From Clostridia bacterium (GTDB lineage: Bacteria > Bacillota > Clostridia > Oscillospirales > Acutalibacteraceae), in contig JAGALQ010000044.1 of NCBI GenBank assembly GCA_017625095.1, positions 62,001 through 126,000 on the forward strand: a DNA stretch of 64,000 bases, written 5' to 3'. Below the pieces are notes generated by a model that saw nothing but the letters and a program-made list of their open reading frames with translations, did not search any database and had not been told where the DNA came from. Shown piece after piece: positions 16,274-24,681 of the stretch. A program made the translations under genes and the position numbers. Each line of letters begins with the position of its first letter. Position 1 is the first letter of the stretch.

Positions 16274-17239
16274 TTGCAGATTAAAAATGTCAGTTGGAAA
16301 GGCAGTGCTGCACTTGCTCCTATGGCAGGTGTTGCTGACAGAGCCTTCCGTGAAATATGTTGTCAGTTCGGTGCGGGATATACCGTAACCGAAATGGTCA
16401 GCGCAAAGGGTCTTTGTATGTGTGACCGTAAGTCGCAGTCGCTTCTGAAAATCTCAGATGTTGAGCGTCCTGCTGCGGCACAGCTCTTTGGCGATGATCC
16501 GAAGTTTATGGCTGAAGCGGCGGTTAAAACGCTCGCGTTCAGACCTGAAATAATTGATATAAATATGGGTTGTCCCGCTCCTAAAATTGCGGGTAACGGT
16601 GGTGGCTCTGCACTGATGAAGCAGCTCGAGCTTGCCGAAAGAATAGTTGAAGCTGTAGTTAAAGCTGTCGATATTCCCGTAACCGTCAAAATGCGTATCG
16701 GCTGGGATGACGAAAACATCAACTGTGTAGATCTTGCAAAGCGTTGCGAAAACGCAGGCGCCGCGGCACTCACCGTGCACGGCAGAACAAAGGTGCAGAT
16801 GTATTCGCCGCCCGTACGTCCCGAATATATCGCTGACGTAAGAAAGGCTGTCGGCATTCCCGTTATTGCAAACGGTGATGTTACCGACGGTGTTTCTGCA
16901 AGAAAACTGCTCGATGCAACAGGCTGTGAAGCCGTGATGGTCGGCAGGGGAGCACTCGGCAGACCGTGGGCTTTTGAACAGATTAACGCTTACTTTGAAA
17001 GAGGCGAGGTTATTCCCGAGCCGCCTGTTGAGAAACGTATGGAGGTTATGCTCCGTCACATTGAGTTGTTATGCGAATACAAGGGTGAAAAGGTCGGTAT
17101 GCTTGAAGCCCGCAAGCACGCAGCCTGGTATATGAAAGGCATACGCGGTGCAGCTGCACTCCGCCGCGAAATATGCGAGCTTCAGACAATCGACGATATA
17201 AAAATAATAGCTGAAAAGGTAATTGCAACGGCTGAATAA
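16274..17239 (+). CDS. dusB: tRNA-dihydrouridine synthase
   Basis: 321 residues; the FMN- and NADPH-dependent enzyme that reduces uridine in tRNA D-loops. Seen: L-A-P-M-A-G-V-A-D-R-A-F-R (FMN-binding), D-I-N-M-G-C-P-A-P-K with the catalytic Cys, V-K-M-R-I-G-W-D, T-V-H-G-R-T, and I-A-N-G-D-V for flavin phosphate. The start is TTG, because the first ATG lies inside the FMN motif. The last codons double as the 5' arm of the terminator: the stop codon lies in its loop. A weak ribosome site and a leader of about 10 bases suggest low expression or leaderless-like initiation. Confidence 0.93.
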   Translation: MQIKNVSWKGSAALAPMAGVADRAFREICCQFGAGYTVTEMVSAKGLCMCDRKSQSLLKISDVERPAAAQLFGDDPKFMAEAAVKTLAFRPEIIDINMGCPAPKIAGNGGGSALMKQLELAERIVEAVVKAVDIPVTVKMRIGWDDENINCVDLAKRCENAGAAALTVHGRTKVQMYSPPVRPEYIADVRKAVGIPVIANGDVTDGVSARKLLDATGCEAVMVGRGALGRPWAFEQINAYFERGEVIPEPPVEKRMEVMLRHIELLCEYKGEKVGMLEARKHAAWYMKGIRGAAALRREICELQTIDDIKIIAEKVIATAE

Positions 17240-17258
17240 TCAGCCGTTGTTTTTATTT
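17226..17258 (+). terminator. Terminator overlapping the dusB stop codon
   Basis: CAACGGCTGA / TCAGCCGTTG with loop ATAA and a T-rich tail. The TAA of dusB (17237-17239) is in the loop, and the T-tract runs into the end of convergent lgt. Confidence 0.85.
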
Positions 17259-18266
17259 CTCTTGCTTTTCTTCTGCTTGAGTGTTCTTGTCTGCACGCTT
17301 CTTAGCAAGTGTGCGCATATCCTTTGATGTTGCACCCTTTGTCTTTACCTTTTTCGGTGCAGGCTCGGGGAAGAAATCTACACCTTCAATCGGTTTGGGA
17401 TTTTTCTTTGTCTTTATCAGCATAAACACAAGCGCTGCAAGGAATAACATCGCAACGGCGAATGAGAGCACCTGAGAAACACGCAGTGTGGTATCACCGA
17501 TATAAAGGCTGTCTGTGCGGAAGCCTTCTATTATTGCTCTGCCTATGCCATAAAGTACACCGTATGAAAGGAAAAGCTGGCCGCTGAATTTGCGGAATTT
17601 CTTGTAGATTACAAGCAGGATAAGGAAGCTGCCGACGCACCACAGCGATTCATAAAGAAATGTGGGATGAACGGGTGAGTACGGGTCAACGCTCATACCG
17701 AGTGCTTCAAGCTCATCCTTGTGGTCGGCAAGGTAAATTGTTGTCTTTTCGCTAATCATACCCCAGGGCATAGTTGTGTTTGTGCCGAATGCTTCCTGGT
17801 TTGCAAAGTTGCCCCAACGGCCGATGCCCTGACCGATAAGAAGGCTCATACCTGCGCAGTCAAGCAGGTTGAAGAAGTTGAGCTTGTTGAAGCGGCAGGT
17901 GATAAATGCGGCAATAATACCGCCGATGATACCGCCGTAGATTGCAAGGCCACCGTTCCATATCTGTATTATCTCACCCGGATTCTGCGAGTAGTAATCC
18001 CAGCGGAAGATAACATAATAAAGTCTTGCGCCGATAATTGCTGCAAATGTGCCGAAGATGAGCACGTCAATCATTTTATCAAGGCTCATCTTCCACTTAT
18101 ATGCCATTCTGCCGCCCCAGAGTACAGCCAGCAGGAAACCAAAAGCGATAATTGCACCGTACCAGCGTATTGTTATTTCCTGACCAAAAATGCTGAAGCT
18201 TGCAAGAATTGAATTAACCTCAAAGCCTTTTTCAAAGGCGGAGAAATATACGGTTGTTGAATCCAT
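17253..18266 (-). CDS. lgt: Prolipoprotein diacylglyceryl transferase
   Basis: 337 residues, multi-pass membrane enzyme that adds diacylglycerol from phosphatidylglycerol to the lipobox Cys of lipoproteins. Seen: I-R-W-Y-G near the N-terminus, the signature I-G-Q-G-I-G-R-W-G-N-F-A-N-Q-E-A-F-G, H-P-T-F-L-Y-E-S-L-W, and R-x-I-I-E-G-F-R-T-D-S-L. A lysine-rich cytoplasmic tail of about 50 residues extends beyond the last helix. It is the third gene of a run with two M16 peptidases, 22 bp after the active one. Its substrates could include the two lipoproteins in this window (34.2 and 57.1 kb). Confidence 0.96.
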   Translation of the reverse strand: MDSTTVYFSAFEKGFEVNSILASFSIFGQEITIRWYGAIIAFGFLLAVLWGGRMAYKWKMSLDKMIDVLIFGTFAAIIGARLYYVIFRWDYYSQNPGEIIQIWNGGLAIYGGIIGGIIAAFITCRFNKLNFFNLLDCAGMSLLIGQGIGRWGNFANQEAFGTNTTMPWGMISEKTTIYLADHKDELEALGMSVDPYSPVHPTFLYESLWCVGSFLILLVIYKKFRKFSGQLFLSYGVLYGIGRAIIEGFRTDSLYIGDTTLRVSQVLSFAVAMLFLAALVFMLIKTKKNPKPIEGVDFFPEPAPKKVKTKGATSKDMRTLAKKRADKNTQAEEKQEK

Positions 18267-18288
18267 TTGTTTTCACGTCCTGTTAATT

Positions 18289-19563
18289 TTATTCGATCGG
18301 TCTGATAACCGAAAGTGCGGCATATTCTTCACGCATTGTGCTGTCGAGAACTTCTCTGATATCGTCTGCGGTTATCGTGCGGTAGGTTTCAATATCGTCA
18401 AAAACTCCCGTGCCGTCAAAGTGTGCGCCGACAAGGTCATTTGCAACCTCGTCAATATCGTTGAAGCTCATAACAGCTCTGCCGTAAAGCTTGCGGCGTG
18501 TCTGCTCAAATTCTTCGCTGTCAATTCCTTCTTTGCGTACCTTGGCAATATATGCGTTTATCTGTCTTGTAACCTCTTCGGGGTTCTTACTTTCACCGCT
18601 GAAGAATGTTGCGGCATATCCGAAGCCTGTAAACTGCTCAAAGCCGAAGCTTGTGTTGATAAGCTCCTGCTCGAGCAGGCTGTTATAAAGCTGTGATGTT
18701 GTGCCTGCAATCATTTCAAGCAGTATTGATGTTGCAATTCTCTGCTTGAGGCTGCGCTTGGGCAGACCGTAGGTTTCTTTGTAGCCGAATGAGAATATCG
18801 GAGCAGCTACAGAGAGCTTTTCCTCGATATAATTTTGTACTATTTCTTCGGGCTCATCGTGCGGCTTTCTTTCAAACCTGAATTCGTCGCATGGCTTGAG
18901 CATCTCGTCACAGATTGAGATAATCTCATCAATATTAACGTTACCTGCAATCGCAAGAACCATATTGTTAAGATTATAGAAGTTGTTGTAGCAGTCGTAA
19001 AGTGTCTGTGCGGAAATCTGAGCGATTGATTCGACCGTCCCCGCAATGTCGATTCTTACGGGATGGCTGTGGTAGAGTGCGCGCAGAAGGTTGAAAAGCA
19101 CCTCCCAGTCGGCGACGTCTTTATACATTGTGATTTCCTGGCCGATAATTCCCTGCTCCTTGGAAACAGTCTGCTCGGTGAAGTAGGGTGACTGCACGAA
19201 ATCAAGAAGAATCTTAAGCGATGCGGCAAAATCGCCTGTGCAGGAGAAGAGATAGCAGGTGGTGTCAAAGGAGGTGTATGCGTTAGCATTAGCACCTGTC
19301 TTTGCGTATCTTGCGAATGCATCAAGGTCCTCGCTCTCAAAAAGCTTGTGCTCAAGGAAATGAGCCGTACCTTCGGGTATATCCTCAACCTCACCGTTTT
19401 TGTTGAGAATCTTTGTGTCAATCGAACCGTAGTTTGTGCCGAATACGGCATAAGTGCCGGAATATCCGGGCTTTGGCATAACGTAGATGTTGAGTCCGGT
19501 AGGATGAACTATGTGGTAACATTTTTCGTCAAGAAGCTCGTCTTTTATCTCGTTGATTTTCAT
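18289..19563 (-). CDS. M16 family metallopeptidase, catalytic subunit (YmfH-like)
   Basis: 424 residues. The inverted zinc motif is present: H-F-L-E-H-K-L-F-E near residue 68 (H-x-x-E-H), with the downstream Glu region in the same domain. Two M16 half-domains form the usual clam-shell. It pairs with the preceding gene, a homologue lacking the zinc motif; the start codon overlaps that gene's stop by one base (TAATG), as expected for subunits of one complex. In B. subtilis the YmfF/YmfH pair has the same organisation. Likely cytoplasmic, as no signal peptide is seen; the natural substrate is unknown. Confidence 0.9.
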   Translation of the reverse strand: MKINEIKDELLDEKCYHIVHPTGLNIYVMPKPGYSGTYAVFGTNYGSIDTKILNKNGEVEDIPEGTAHFLEHKLFESEDLDAFARYAKTGANANAYTSFDTTCYLFSCTGDFAASLKILLDFVQSPYFTEQTVSKEQGIIGQEITMYKDVADWEVLFNLLRALYHSHPVRIDIAGTVESIAQISAQTLYDCYNNFYNLNNMVLAIAGNVNIDEIISICDEMLKPCDEFRFERKPHDEPEEIVQNYIEEKLSVAAPIFSFGYKETYGLPKRSLKQRIATSILLEMIAGTTSQLYNSLLEQELINTSFGFEQFTGFGYAATFFSGESKNPEEVTRQINAYIAKVRKEGIDSEEFEQTRRKLYGRAVMSFNDIDEVANDLVGAHFDGTGVFDDIETYRTITADDIREVLDSTMREEYAALSVIRPIE

Positions 19564-20870
19564 TATTCTGTTACCTCTCCTTCCTCATCGTCTTCGGTGC
19601 CTGTGCCTGCAAGCATATATACCGTGTCGAGCGTTACTGCCTGAGCGGCTGCAATTACCTGCTCGCGTGTTATTGTCGAAATAAGTGAAGCGTATTCTTC
19701 GGGGGTGATAATGTCGCTGTCAAGCATCTGACCGCTGTACCAACGGTCTATACCTTCCGGTGTGTCGGAGACACCGTGTGCAAGGTTTGTAAGACCTTTG
19801 ATTGATGCGTCAAACTCTTCGTCTGTGAAGTTACCTTTCTGTATGTCTTCAAGCTGAGCGAGAATTGCGTCAATCGCTTTCTGTTCGTTTTCGTTTTCAA
19901 TTCCGCTCTGTACCATAATAAGACCTTTGCCTCTGTTGAAGCCTGCGGAGCAGTAGTAGCAAAGGCTCATTTTTTCGCGTACATTGTTGAAAAGCTTTGA
20001 GTAAACACCGCCGCCGAAAATATCGCACATAACCTTGATTGCGCAGTAGTTGTCGTCGGCGTCTGTCATACCTGCACGCAGACCGAGCACGAGCTTGCCT
20101 TGTTTAACGGGCATCTCTTCACGCACTCTGTGTGTTTCGTATGCGCTGGTGATGAATTCGGTGTGGAGTTCCGCGAGTCTTGAGCGGTCAATATCTTCAA
20201 ACTTTTGCTCAAAACGGCTGCGGATGAGATCTGCATTCATACTGCCTGTGACGCCGATGTATACGATTGCAGAGGAAAGCATATTCTTCCATGCACGCAC
20301 AAGCTTATCGCTGTCAAGTGCCCTGATTTCTTCAACTGTGCCGCAGCGGCCGAGTGAATAAGCTTCATTTTCGCACATAATCTCTGTGCAACGCTTGAGC
20401 GCGTAATAACGTTTGTCATTGAGTTCACTTTCGATCTGCTCAATCATAAGCCTCTTTTCACGTTCAACGTCAGCTTCGCAGAATTTGCCGTCAACAAAGT
20501 TGGGCTCAAAGATAAGGTCGAGCAGAAGGTCTGCTGCTGCAGAAGATATCTTTTCGTCTGAAAGCGAAAATCTGTCCTCAAGCACTGTTACGCGAAGGGT
20601 GAGAATCTGGCTTTCACCGTCTTTGCCTACACCGCCGCTTACCATTGCACCGTAAAGCGATGCGAGGTGACGGTTCATCTGAGTGATTGTCGGATATTTT
20701 TTGCAGGTGCGCTTGAGCAGACCGGGCAGAAGCGCGTTAGCTGCCGCATCTGCTCCGAGCGGAAGCGCAAAGCTTGCCGTTAGAATTGCAACCTTGAAGT
20801 TTGATTGAGTATCTACCGATAAAAAGTTAAGTCCGTTCACAGGACTTGCCTGCGTGAATTTGTACTCCAT
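19563..20870 (-). CDS. M16 family peptidase-like protein, non-catalytic partner (YmfF-like)
   Basis: 435 residues with the M16 fold, but where a catalytic subunit has H-x-x-E-H this protein reads P-G-L-L-K-R-T-C-K-K-Y-P, so the metal site is missing. A glycine-rich G-G-G-V-Y-S-K-L-F-N-N-V-R-E-K segment in the C-terminal half is typical of the R/Y motif of the partner subunit. It is first in the run with ymfH-like and lgt. The expected role is substrate binding in a heterodimer. The nearest alternative, a degenerate pseudo-enzyme with no role, is less likely because the frame is intact and translationally coupled. Confidence 0.85.
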   Translation of the reverse strand: MEYKFTQASPVNGLNFLSVDTQSNFKVAILTASFALPLGADAAANALLPGLLKRTCKKYPTITQMNRHLASLYGAMVSGGVGKDGESQILTLRVTVLEDRFSLSDEKISSAAADLLLDLIFEPNFVDGKFCEADVEREKRLMIEQIESELNDKRYYALKRCTEIMCENEAYSLGRCGTVEEIRALDSDKLVRAWKNMLSSAIVYIGVTGSMNADLIRSRFEQKFEDIDRSRLAELHTEFITSAYETHRVREEMPVKQGKLVLGLRAGMTDADDNYCAIKVMCDIFGGGVYSKLFNNVREKMSLCYYCSAGFNRGKGLIMVQSGIENENEQKAIDAILAQLEDIQKGNFTDEEFDASIKGLTNLAHGVSDTPEGIDRWYSGQMLDSDIITPEEYASLISTITREQVIAAAQAVTLDTVYMLAGTGTEDDEEGEVTE

Positions 20871-21000
20871 AAAAAGCTCACTTATCCTTTCATAAAAGGG
20901 TAATAATATACCATTATACCATACTTTTTTATTTAATCTATATTATAAACAAAATTTAATGAGAATTTCTAAAATTAAAATGAATTTTCTTTCCTGCAGG

Positions 21001-21029
21001 TTGTAAATTTTTAAATAACAATGTATAAT
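21001..21029 (+). promoter_or_regulatory. Promoter of the yhaM-like gene
   Basis: TTGTAA (21001-21006), 17-bp spacer, TATAAT (21024-21029). Confidence 0.65.
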
Positions 21030-21057
21030 CTGCTTATTAATTATAGGAGTGTTGGAT

Positions 21058-22032
21058 TTGAACTTTAGTTACCACGAAAAATCAGGCACACATACAGGCT
21101 TTTGCCTGGTAAAAAGCTGTGAGCGTAAGCTCAACAAAAACGGTGAGCCGTATCTTGATATGGTGCTCAGCGACCGCAGCGGTGAAATCAACGCAAAGCT
21201 CTGGAAATATGATGAGAATCTTCACGGTGTTTATGAAACAAATACACTTGTTAAAGTGCAGGGCATAATCACAAAATTCAACGATGCCGACCAGCTTCGT
21301 GTCGACCGTATACGCAAGGTCAACGAAACAGACGGTGTTAAGATTGAAGATTATGTTTCATCGGCAGTTTATTCGGGCGAGATGATGTTTAACGAGCTTA
21401 TCAGTATTGCCGATGCTTTTTCAGATGATGAGCTTAAGGCTCTTGTCAAAACAATTCTTAACGAAAATAAAGAAAAGCTGCTTTATTATCCTGCAGCATT
21501 CAAGCTTCATCACGCAATGCGCAGCGGTCTTCTTCAGCATACGCTTTCAATCGTAAGGTTAGCACAGAGCGTATGCAGAATTTATCCGTTTGTCGATGCT
21601 GATTTGCTTCTCAGCGGTGCAATGCTTCACGATATAGCAAAGCTTGAGGAGCTTGTTGCAGGCGAAACGGGCATAGCCTCTGGCTACAGTGTCGAGGGTA
21701 CGCTTCTCGGTCACCTCGTAAAGGGTGCAATGCTTATTGATAAAACTGCCGAAAGACTCGGCGTTTCTCACGATAAAGCTGTGCTGCTTGAGCATATGCT
21801 TATCTCACATCACGGTGATCCCGAATTCGGTGCAGCGGTAAGACCGCTGTTTATCGAGGCAGATATTCTTTCTGCGCTTGACAGGCTTGATGCAAGAATC
21901 GTCGAGGTCAACAATGCCGTTTCGGGTGTTGAGGCAGGCGGCTTTTCAACCCGTCAGTGGGCACTTGATAACCGCGCTTTCTACAATCATGGCAGAGTCG
22001 ATGTGACGCAGGAAACCAACCTCGGACTTTGA
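21058..22032 (+). CDS. OB-fold/HD-domain 3'-5' exoribonuclease, YhaM-like
   Basis: 324 residues from the preferred TTG. GTG at 21049 and TTG at 21052 lie on or within three bases of the ribosome site AGGAGTG (21044-21050), while TTG 21058 is seven bases away. The N-terminal ~100 residues form an OB-fold nucleic-acid-binding domain (L-V-K-V-Q-G-I-I-T-K-F); residues ~155-300 are an HD phosphohydrolase domain with H-T-L-S-I-V, the metal pair L-H-D-I-A-K-L-E-E-L, and H-M-L-I-S-H-H-G. This architecture is that of YhaM, a 3'-5' exonuclease for RNA (and ssDNA) in Firmicutes. It is followed by prmA 19 bp later, probably co-transcribed. Confidence 0.88.
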   Translation: MNFSYHEKSGTHTGFCLVKSCERKLNKNGEPYLDMVLSDRSGEINAKLWKYDENLHGVYETNTLVKVQGIITKFNDADQLRVDRIRKVNETDGVKIEDYVSSAVYSGEMMFNELISIADAFSDDELKALVKTILNENKEKLLYYPAAFKLHHAMRSGLLQHTLSIVRLAQSVCRIYPFVDADLLLSGAMLHDIAKLEELVAGETGIASGYSVEGTLLGHLVKGAMLIDKTAERLGVSHDKAVLLEHMLISHHGDPEFGAAVRPLFIEADILSALDRLDARIVEVNNAVSGVEAGGFSTRQWALDNRAFYNHGRVDVTQETNLGL

Positions 22033-22051
22033 TTTATAAGGTGGATTAACA

Positions 22052-22972
22052 ATGGATTGGACAGAGATAATTATAACCGTCAGCAGTGACGATATTGATA
22101 AGGCGGCGGCAATCGCACAGGTTCTTGTGCCGGGTGTTTATATTGAGGATTACCGCACGCTTGAGCAGGAGGCTTTTGAAATTGCAGGCATTGACCTGAT
22201 TGATGAAGACCTTCTTGCAAAAGACAGAACAAAGGGACTTATTCATATCTACATTTCACCCGAAGACAATCCCGCCGAGGCAACGGCCTTCCTTACGGAA
22301 CGTTTTGCGGCTGAAAAAATCAGCTACACAATGGATACAAACGTTTGTCGCAATGAGGATTGGGAAAACAACTGGAAAGCATACTTCAAACCGATGGAGA
22401 TAGGCGAGAGACTGCTCATCCGTCCCTTGTGGATTGACGATTACGATGCAAAGGGCAGGGCAGTGCTCAGCATCGAGCCCGGTCTTGCTTTCGGATCGGG
22501 CACTCACGAAACAACGCGTCTGTGCCTTGAGGCACTTGAGCCTTATATCACGCCCGATACCGATATGCTCGATGTCGGCTGCGGCAGCGGTATTCTCAGC
22601 GTTGCTTCTCTTCTCCTTGGTGCAAAGTCTGCAGTAGGTGTCGATATTGATGCTCTCGCCGTCAAAACGGCACGCGAAAACGGTGAGGTAAACGGCTTCA
22701 CAGAGCCGAAGTACATTGTACATAAAGGCAATCTTACCGATAAGGTCAGCGGCAAGTTTCAGGTTATTGCGGCAAACATCGTTGCCGATATAATCATTCT
22801 TTTCTCTTCTCAGGTCGGCGAATTCCTCGATGACGGCGGCGTGTTTATCGCCTCGGGTATAATCGCTCCCCGTGAAGCGGAGGTGCTTGAAGCTTTTGAG
22901 AAAAACGGCTTTGAGGTAATTGCCCGTCATAACAAAAATGATTGGCTTTGCTTCGAATGTAAAAAGAAATAA
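22052..22972 (+). CDS. prmA: Ribosomal protein L11 methyltransferase
   Basis: 306 residues. The SAM-dependent enzyme methylates lysines and the N-terminus of ribosomal protein L11. Seen: an N-terminal substrate-recognition domain (W-T-E-I-I-I-T-V), the linker N-W-K-A-Y-F-K-P, the SAM motif I D-V-G-C-G-S-G-I-L-S-V-A near residue 175, acidic motif II V-G-V-D-I-D, and motif IV I-A-A-N-I-V-A-D. An AAGGTGG-like ribosome site precedes ATG. It follows the yhaM-like gene closely and ends at a terminator shared with the convergent hypothetical gene. Confidence 0.95.
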   Translation: MDWTEIIITVSSDDIDKAAAIAQVLVPGVYIEDYRTLEQEAFEIAGIDLIDEDLLAKDRTKGLIHIYISPEDNPAEATAFLTERFAAEKISYTMDTNVCRNEDWENNWKAYFKPMEIGERLLIRPLWIDDYDAKGRAVLSIEPGLAFGSGTHETTRLCLEALEPYITPDTDMLDVGCGSGILSVASLLLGAKSAVGVDIDALAVKTARENGEVNGFTEPKYIVHKGNLTDKVSGKFQVIAANIVADIIILFSSQVGEFLDDGGVFIASGIIAPREAEVLEAFEKNGFEVIARHNKNDWLCFECKKK

Positions 22973-22983
22973 GTTATAAAGAA

Positions 22984-23019
22984 AACCACTCATCGTTGAT
23001 TTCTCGACGGTGAGTGGTT
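22984..23019. terminator. Terminator between convergent prmA and hypothetical gene
   Basis: AACCACTCATCG / CGGTGAGTGGTT (one G-T pair) followed on the plus strand by a T-rich tail. Confidence 0.75.
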
Positions 23020-23033
23020 GTTTTGTTGTCTGT

Positions 23034-23594
23034 TTATTTTTCAAAACCGTAATTTTCGATAAGCTTTACGATGTGTTTGCAGGTGAGTAAAAATACCTGT
23101 GAGCCAAGGTTATTGATGCGATCGCTTGTCTTTGCATCGCAAAGCATTGCAAAGCTGTCACCGATTTCTTTTATCGTGTTGCGCTGTTTAACAGCCATAT
23201 AGTAAAAGCTCATTGCCGCACCGTTTGATATGCTCTTATAAAAGCCGTAGGCATCTTCTTTCAGTGCAGCATAAAAAGCTTCGCTTGCCGTTGTTGCAAG
23301 TATCGGGCAAAGCTCACTGAGAAGAGTGTATTCGGCGCAGAAAACCATAAGAATTCTCAACTGAATCCTTATGTCGGGCTTGATCCATTCAGCACTGAGC
23401 AGAGCCGATAACTCATCACTGAGGTCGGCGCTTTCGGGCGTGAGAAAAGCCAACTCTTTGCCGAGCTGCTTTGCTTTTGCGGAGTTGCCGTTTGCGATGT
23501 GGAATTTGAGCTCCTCTGCAACCGAAAACAAGTCGCCTGCGTCGCTTTCTTCACGGTTGGATCTGAAGATTTTAATATCGCTGTCGTCGCGCAT
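23034..23594 (-). CDS. Conserved-looking hypothetical protein
   Basis: 186 residues that I do not recognise. It is charged and acidic at the N-terminus (D-D-S-D-I-K) and then mostly amphipathic alpha-helix, with a 30-residue helical segment rich in Ala and Lys (A-E-E-L-K-F-H-I-A-N-G-N-S-A-K-A-K-Q-L-G). There is no signal peptide, membrane helix or catalytic motif. Helical-repeat character is plausible. GAGAGGAAAACAG precedes ATG, a good ribosome site, and the frame is intact with codon use like its neighbours. It follows the PHP phosphoesterase by 21 bp, so the two are probably one transcript. No function is proposed. Confidence 0.7.
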   Translation of the reverse strand: MRDDSDIKIFRSNREESDAGDLFSVAEELKFHIANGNSAKAKQLGKELAFLTPESADLSDELSALLSAEWIKPDIRIQLRILMVFCAEYTLLSELCPILATTASEAFYAALKEDAYGFYKSISNGAAMSFYYMAVKQRNTIKEIGDSFAMLCDAKTSDRINNLGSQVFLLTCKHIVKLIENYGFEK

Positions 23595-23615
23595 CTGTTT
23601 TCCTCTCTTGTTTAT

Positions 23616-24479
23616 TTATTCTGCTGCAGCTTTCTTTGCAAGTCTTTTCTGTCTGGCTTTATATCCGAGAAAAGCTGTAAGGTGCTGCTGCGGTATTTCA
23701 ATTCCGCCTAAACCGATTGCTGACGGGGAATACATACCGTGGAAGTCACTGCCGCCTGTCATAATGAGTCCCTTGCTTTTGGCAAGTGCCGTAAGAGAGC
23801 TTATATCGCTTTCACTGTGGCAGGGGTGCCAGACCTCAATGCCGTCAAGACCTTCTTTGATAAGGTCGTCTGTAAGCTCTGTGCAGCCTGTGTGTGCAGG
23901 GTGGGAGAGCACTGCAATGCCGCCCGCAGCTTTAACCTGCTTAACCACTTCTTTAGGGTCAGGGAAATCGGGCTGTACAATAATATTATTTTCACTTTCG
24001 GGAGAAAATAACTCGTGGTAAATCTCACCGTAAATCTGTGTTGTGATGCCGCATTCCATAAGTGCATGCATAACGTGCTGCTTATATACGTTAGTTGAGC
24101 CTGTGGCGCATTTAAGTACAAGATCTGACGTTATGGGATAACGCTTTGAAGCCTTAATAATAAGGTATTGGCTTGCTCTTTTGCGCAAAAAAGAGTTGCT
24201 GCGGCAAAGACCTTCAAGTCTGTCAGCACTTTCGGGCTGATAACAGAGTATATGGACCTCCTTGCCAAGCTCCTTACTGAACGCTGAGAGCTCAACGCCC
24301 GGGATGACGTTGATACCGTGACGCTCGCCTATAACCTTGCCTCTTACTGTGCCGGCAAGGCAGTCGTGGTCTGTTATGGCGATTGTTTCAATTCCTTTGT
24401 TTTTGGCTAAAATTATCAGATCATTAATGCCTATTGAGCCGTCAGATAATTTAGTGTGACAATGCAAATCCGCAGTCAA
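23616..24479 (-). CDS. PHP domain phosphoesterase (YciV/TrpH-like)
   Basis: 287 residues. The four PHP metal-binding motifs are visible: D-L-H-C-H-T-K-L-S-D-G-S at residue 4, I-T-D-H-D-C near 36, P-G-V-E-L-S-A near 60, and G-G-S-D-F-H-G near 243. Family members with this size and arrangement hydrolyse 3',5'-nucleoside bisphosphates or short oligonucleotides; histidinol phosphatases also use PHP folds, but no histidine genes lie nearby. A positively charged tail (K-A-R-Q-K-R-L-A-K-K) ends the protein. It is first of a two-gene unit with the hypothetical protein. Confidence 0.85.
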   Translation of the reverse strand: MTADLHCHTKLSDGSIGINDLIILAKNKGIETIAITDHDCLAGTVRGKVIGERHGINVIPGVELSAFSKELGKEVHILCYQPESADRLEGLCRSNSFLRKRASQYLIIKASKRYPITSDLVLKCATGSTNVYKQHVMHALMECGITTQIYGEIYHELFSPESENNIIVQPDFPDPKEVVKQVKAAGGIAVLSHPAHTGCTELTDDLIKEGLDGIEVWHPCHSESDISSLTALAKSKGLIMTGGSDFHGMYSPSAIGLGGIEIPQQHLTAFLGYKARQKRLAKKAAAE

Positions 24480-24642
24480 AAGAAAGACCTCCCTCTAAGT
24501 AGATAACGTGGTGTTCGAATTTGGTCGACAATGCACCTAATCTTACTACATTTTACACCAGAATCAACTTTTTTTCAAGCGAAAAAGAGGTCTGCTGATA
24601 AAAAATTTTTAATAAATTGTATGCTCGTACGGTATGAAAAAT

Positions 24643-24676
24643 ACGCTCTGACCTGCAAAATTACAGATCAGAGCGT
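24643..24676. terminator. Terminator of the dnaD-to-glycosyltransferase operon
   Basis: ACGCTCTGA / TCAGAGCGT outer stem with an inner CTG/CAG pair; A-run on one side and T-run on the other. It follows the sugar transferase stop. Confidence 0.75.
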
Positions 24677-24681
24677 GCTTT

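Noticed and set aside
22256-23044. 262-residue minus-strand frame opposite prmA
   Set aside because: Antisense to well-supported prmA and crosses its terminator; composition is that of a shadow frame.
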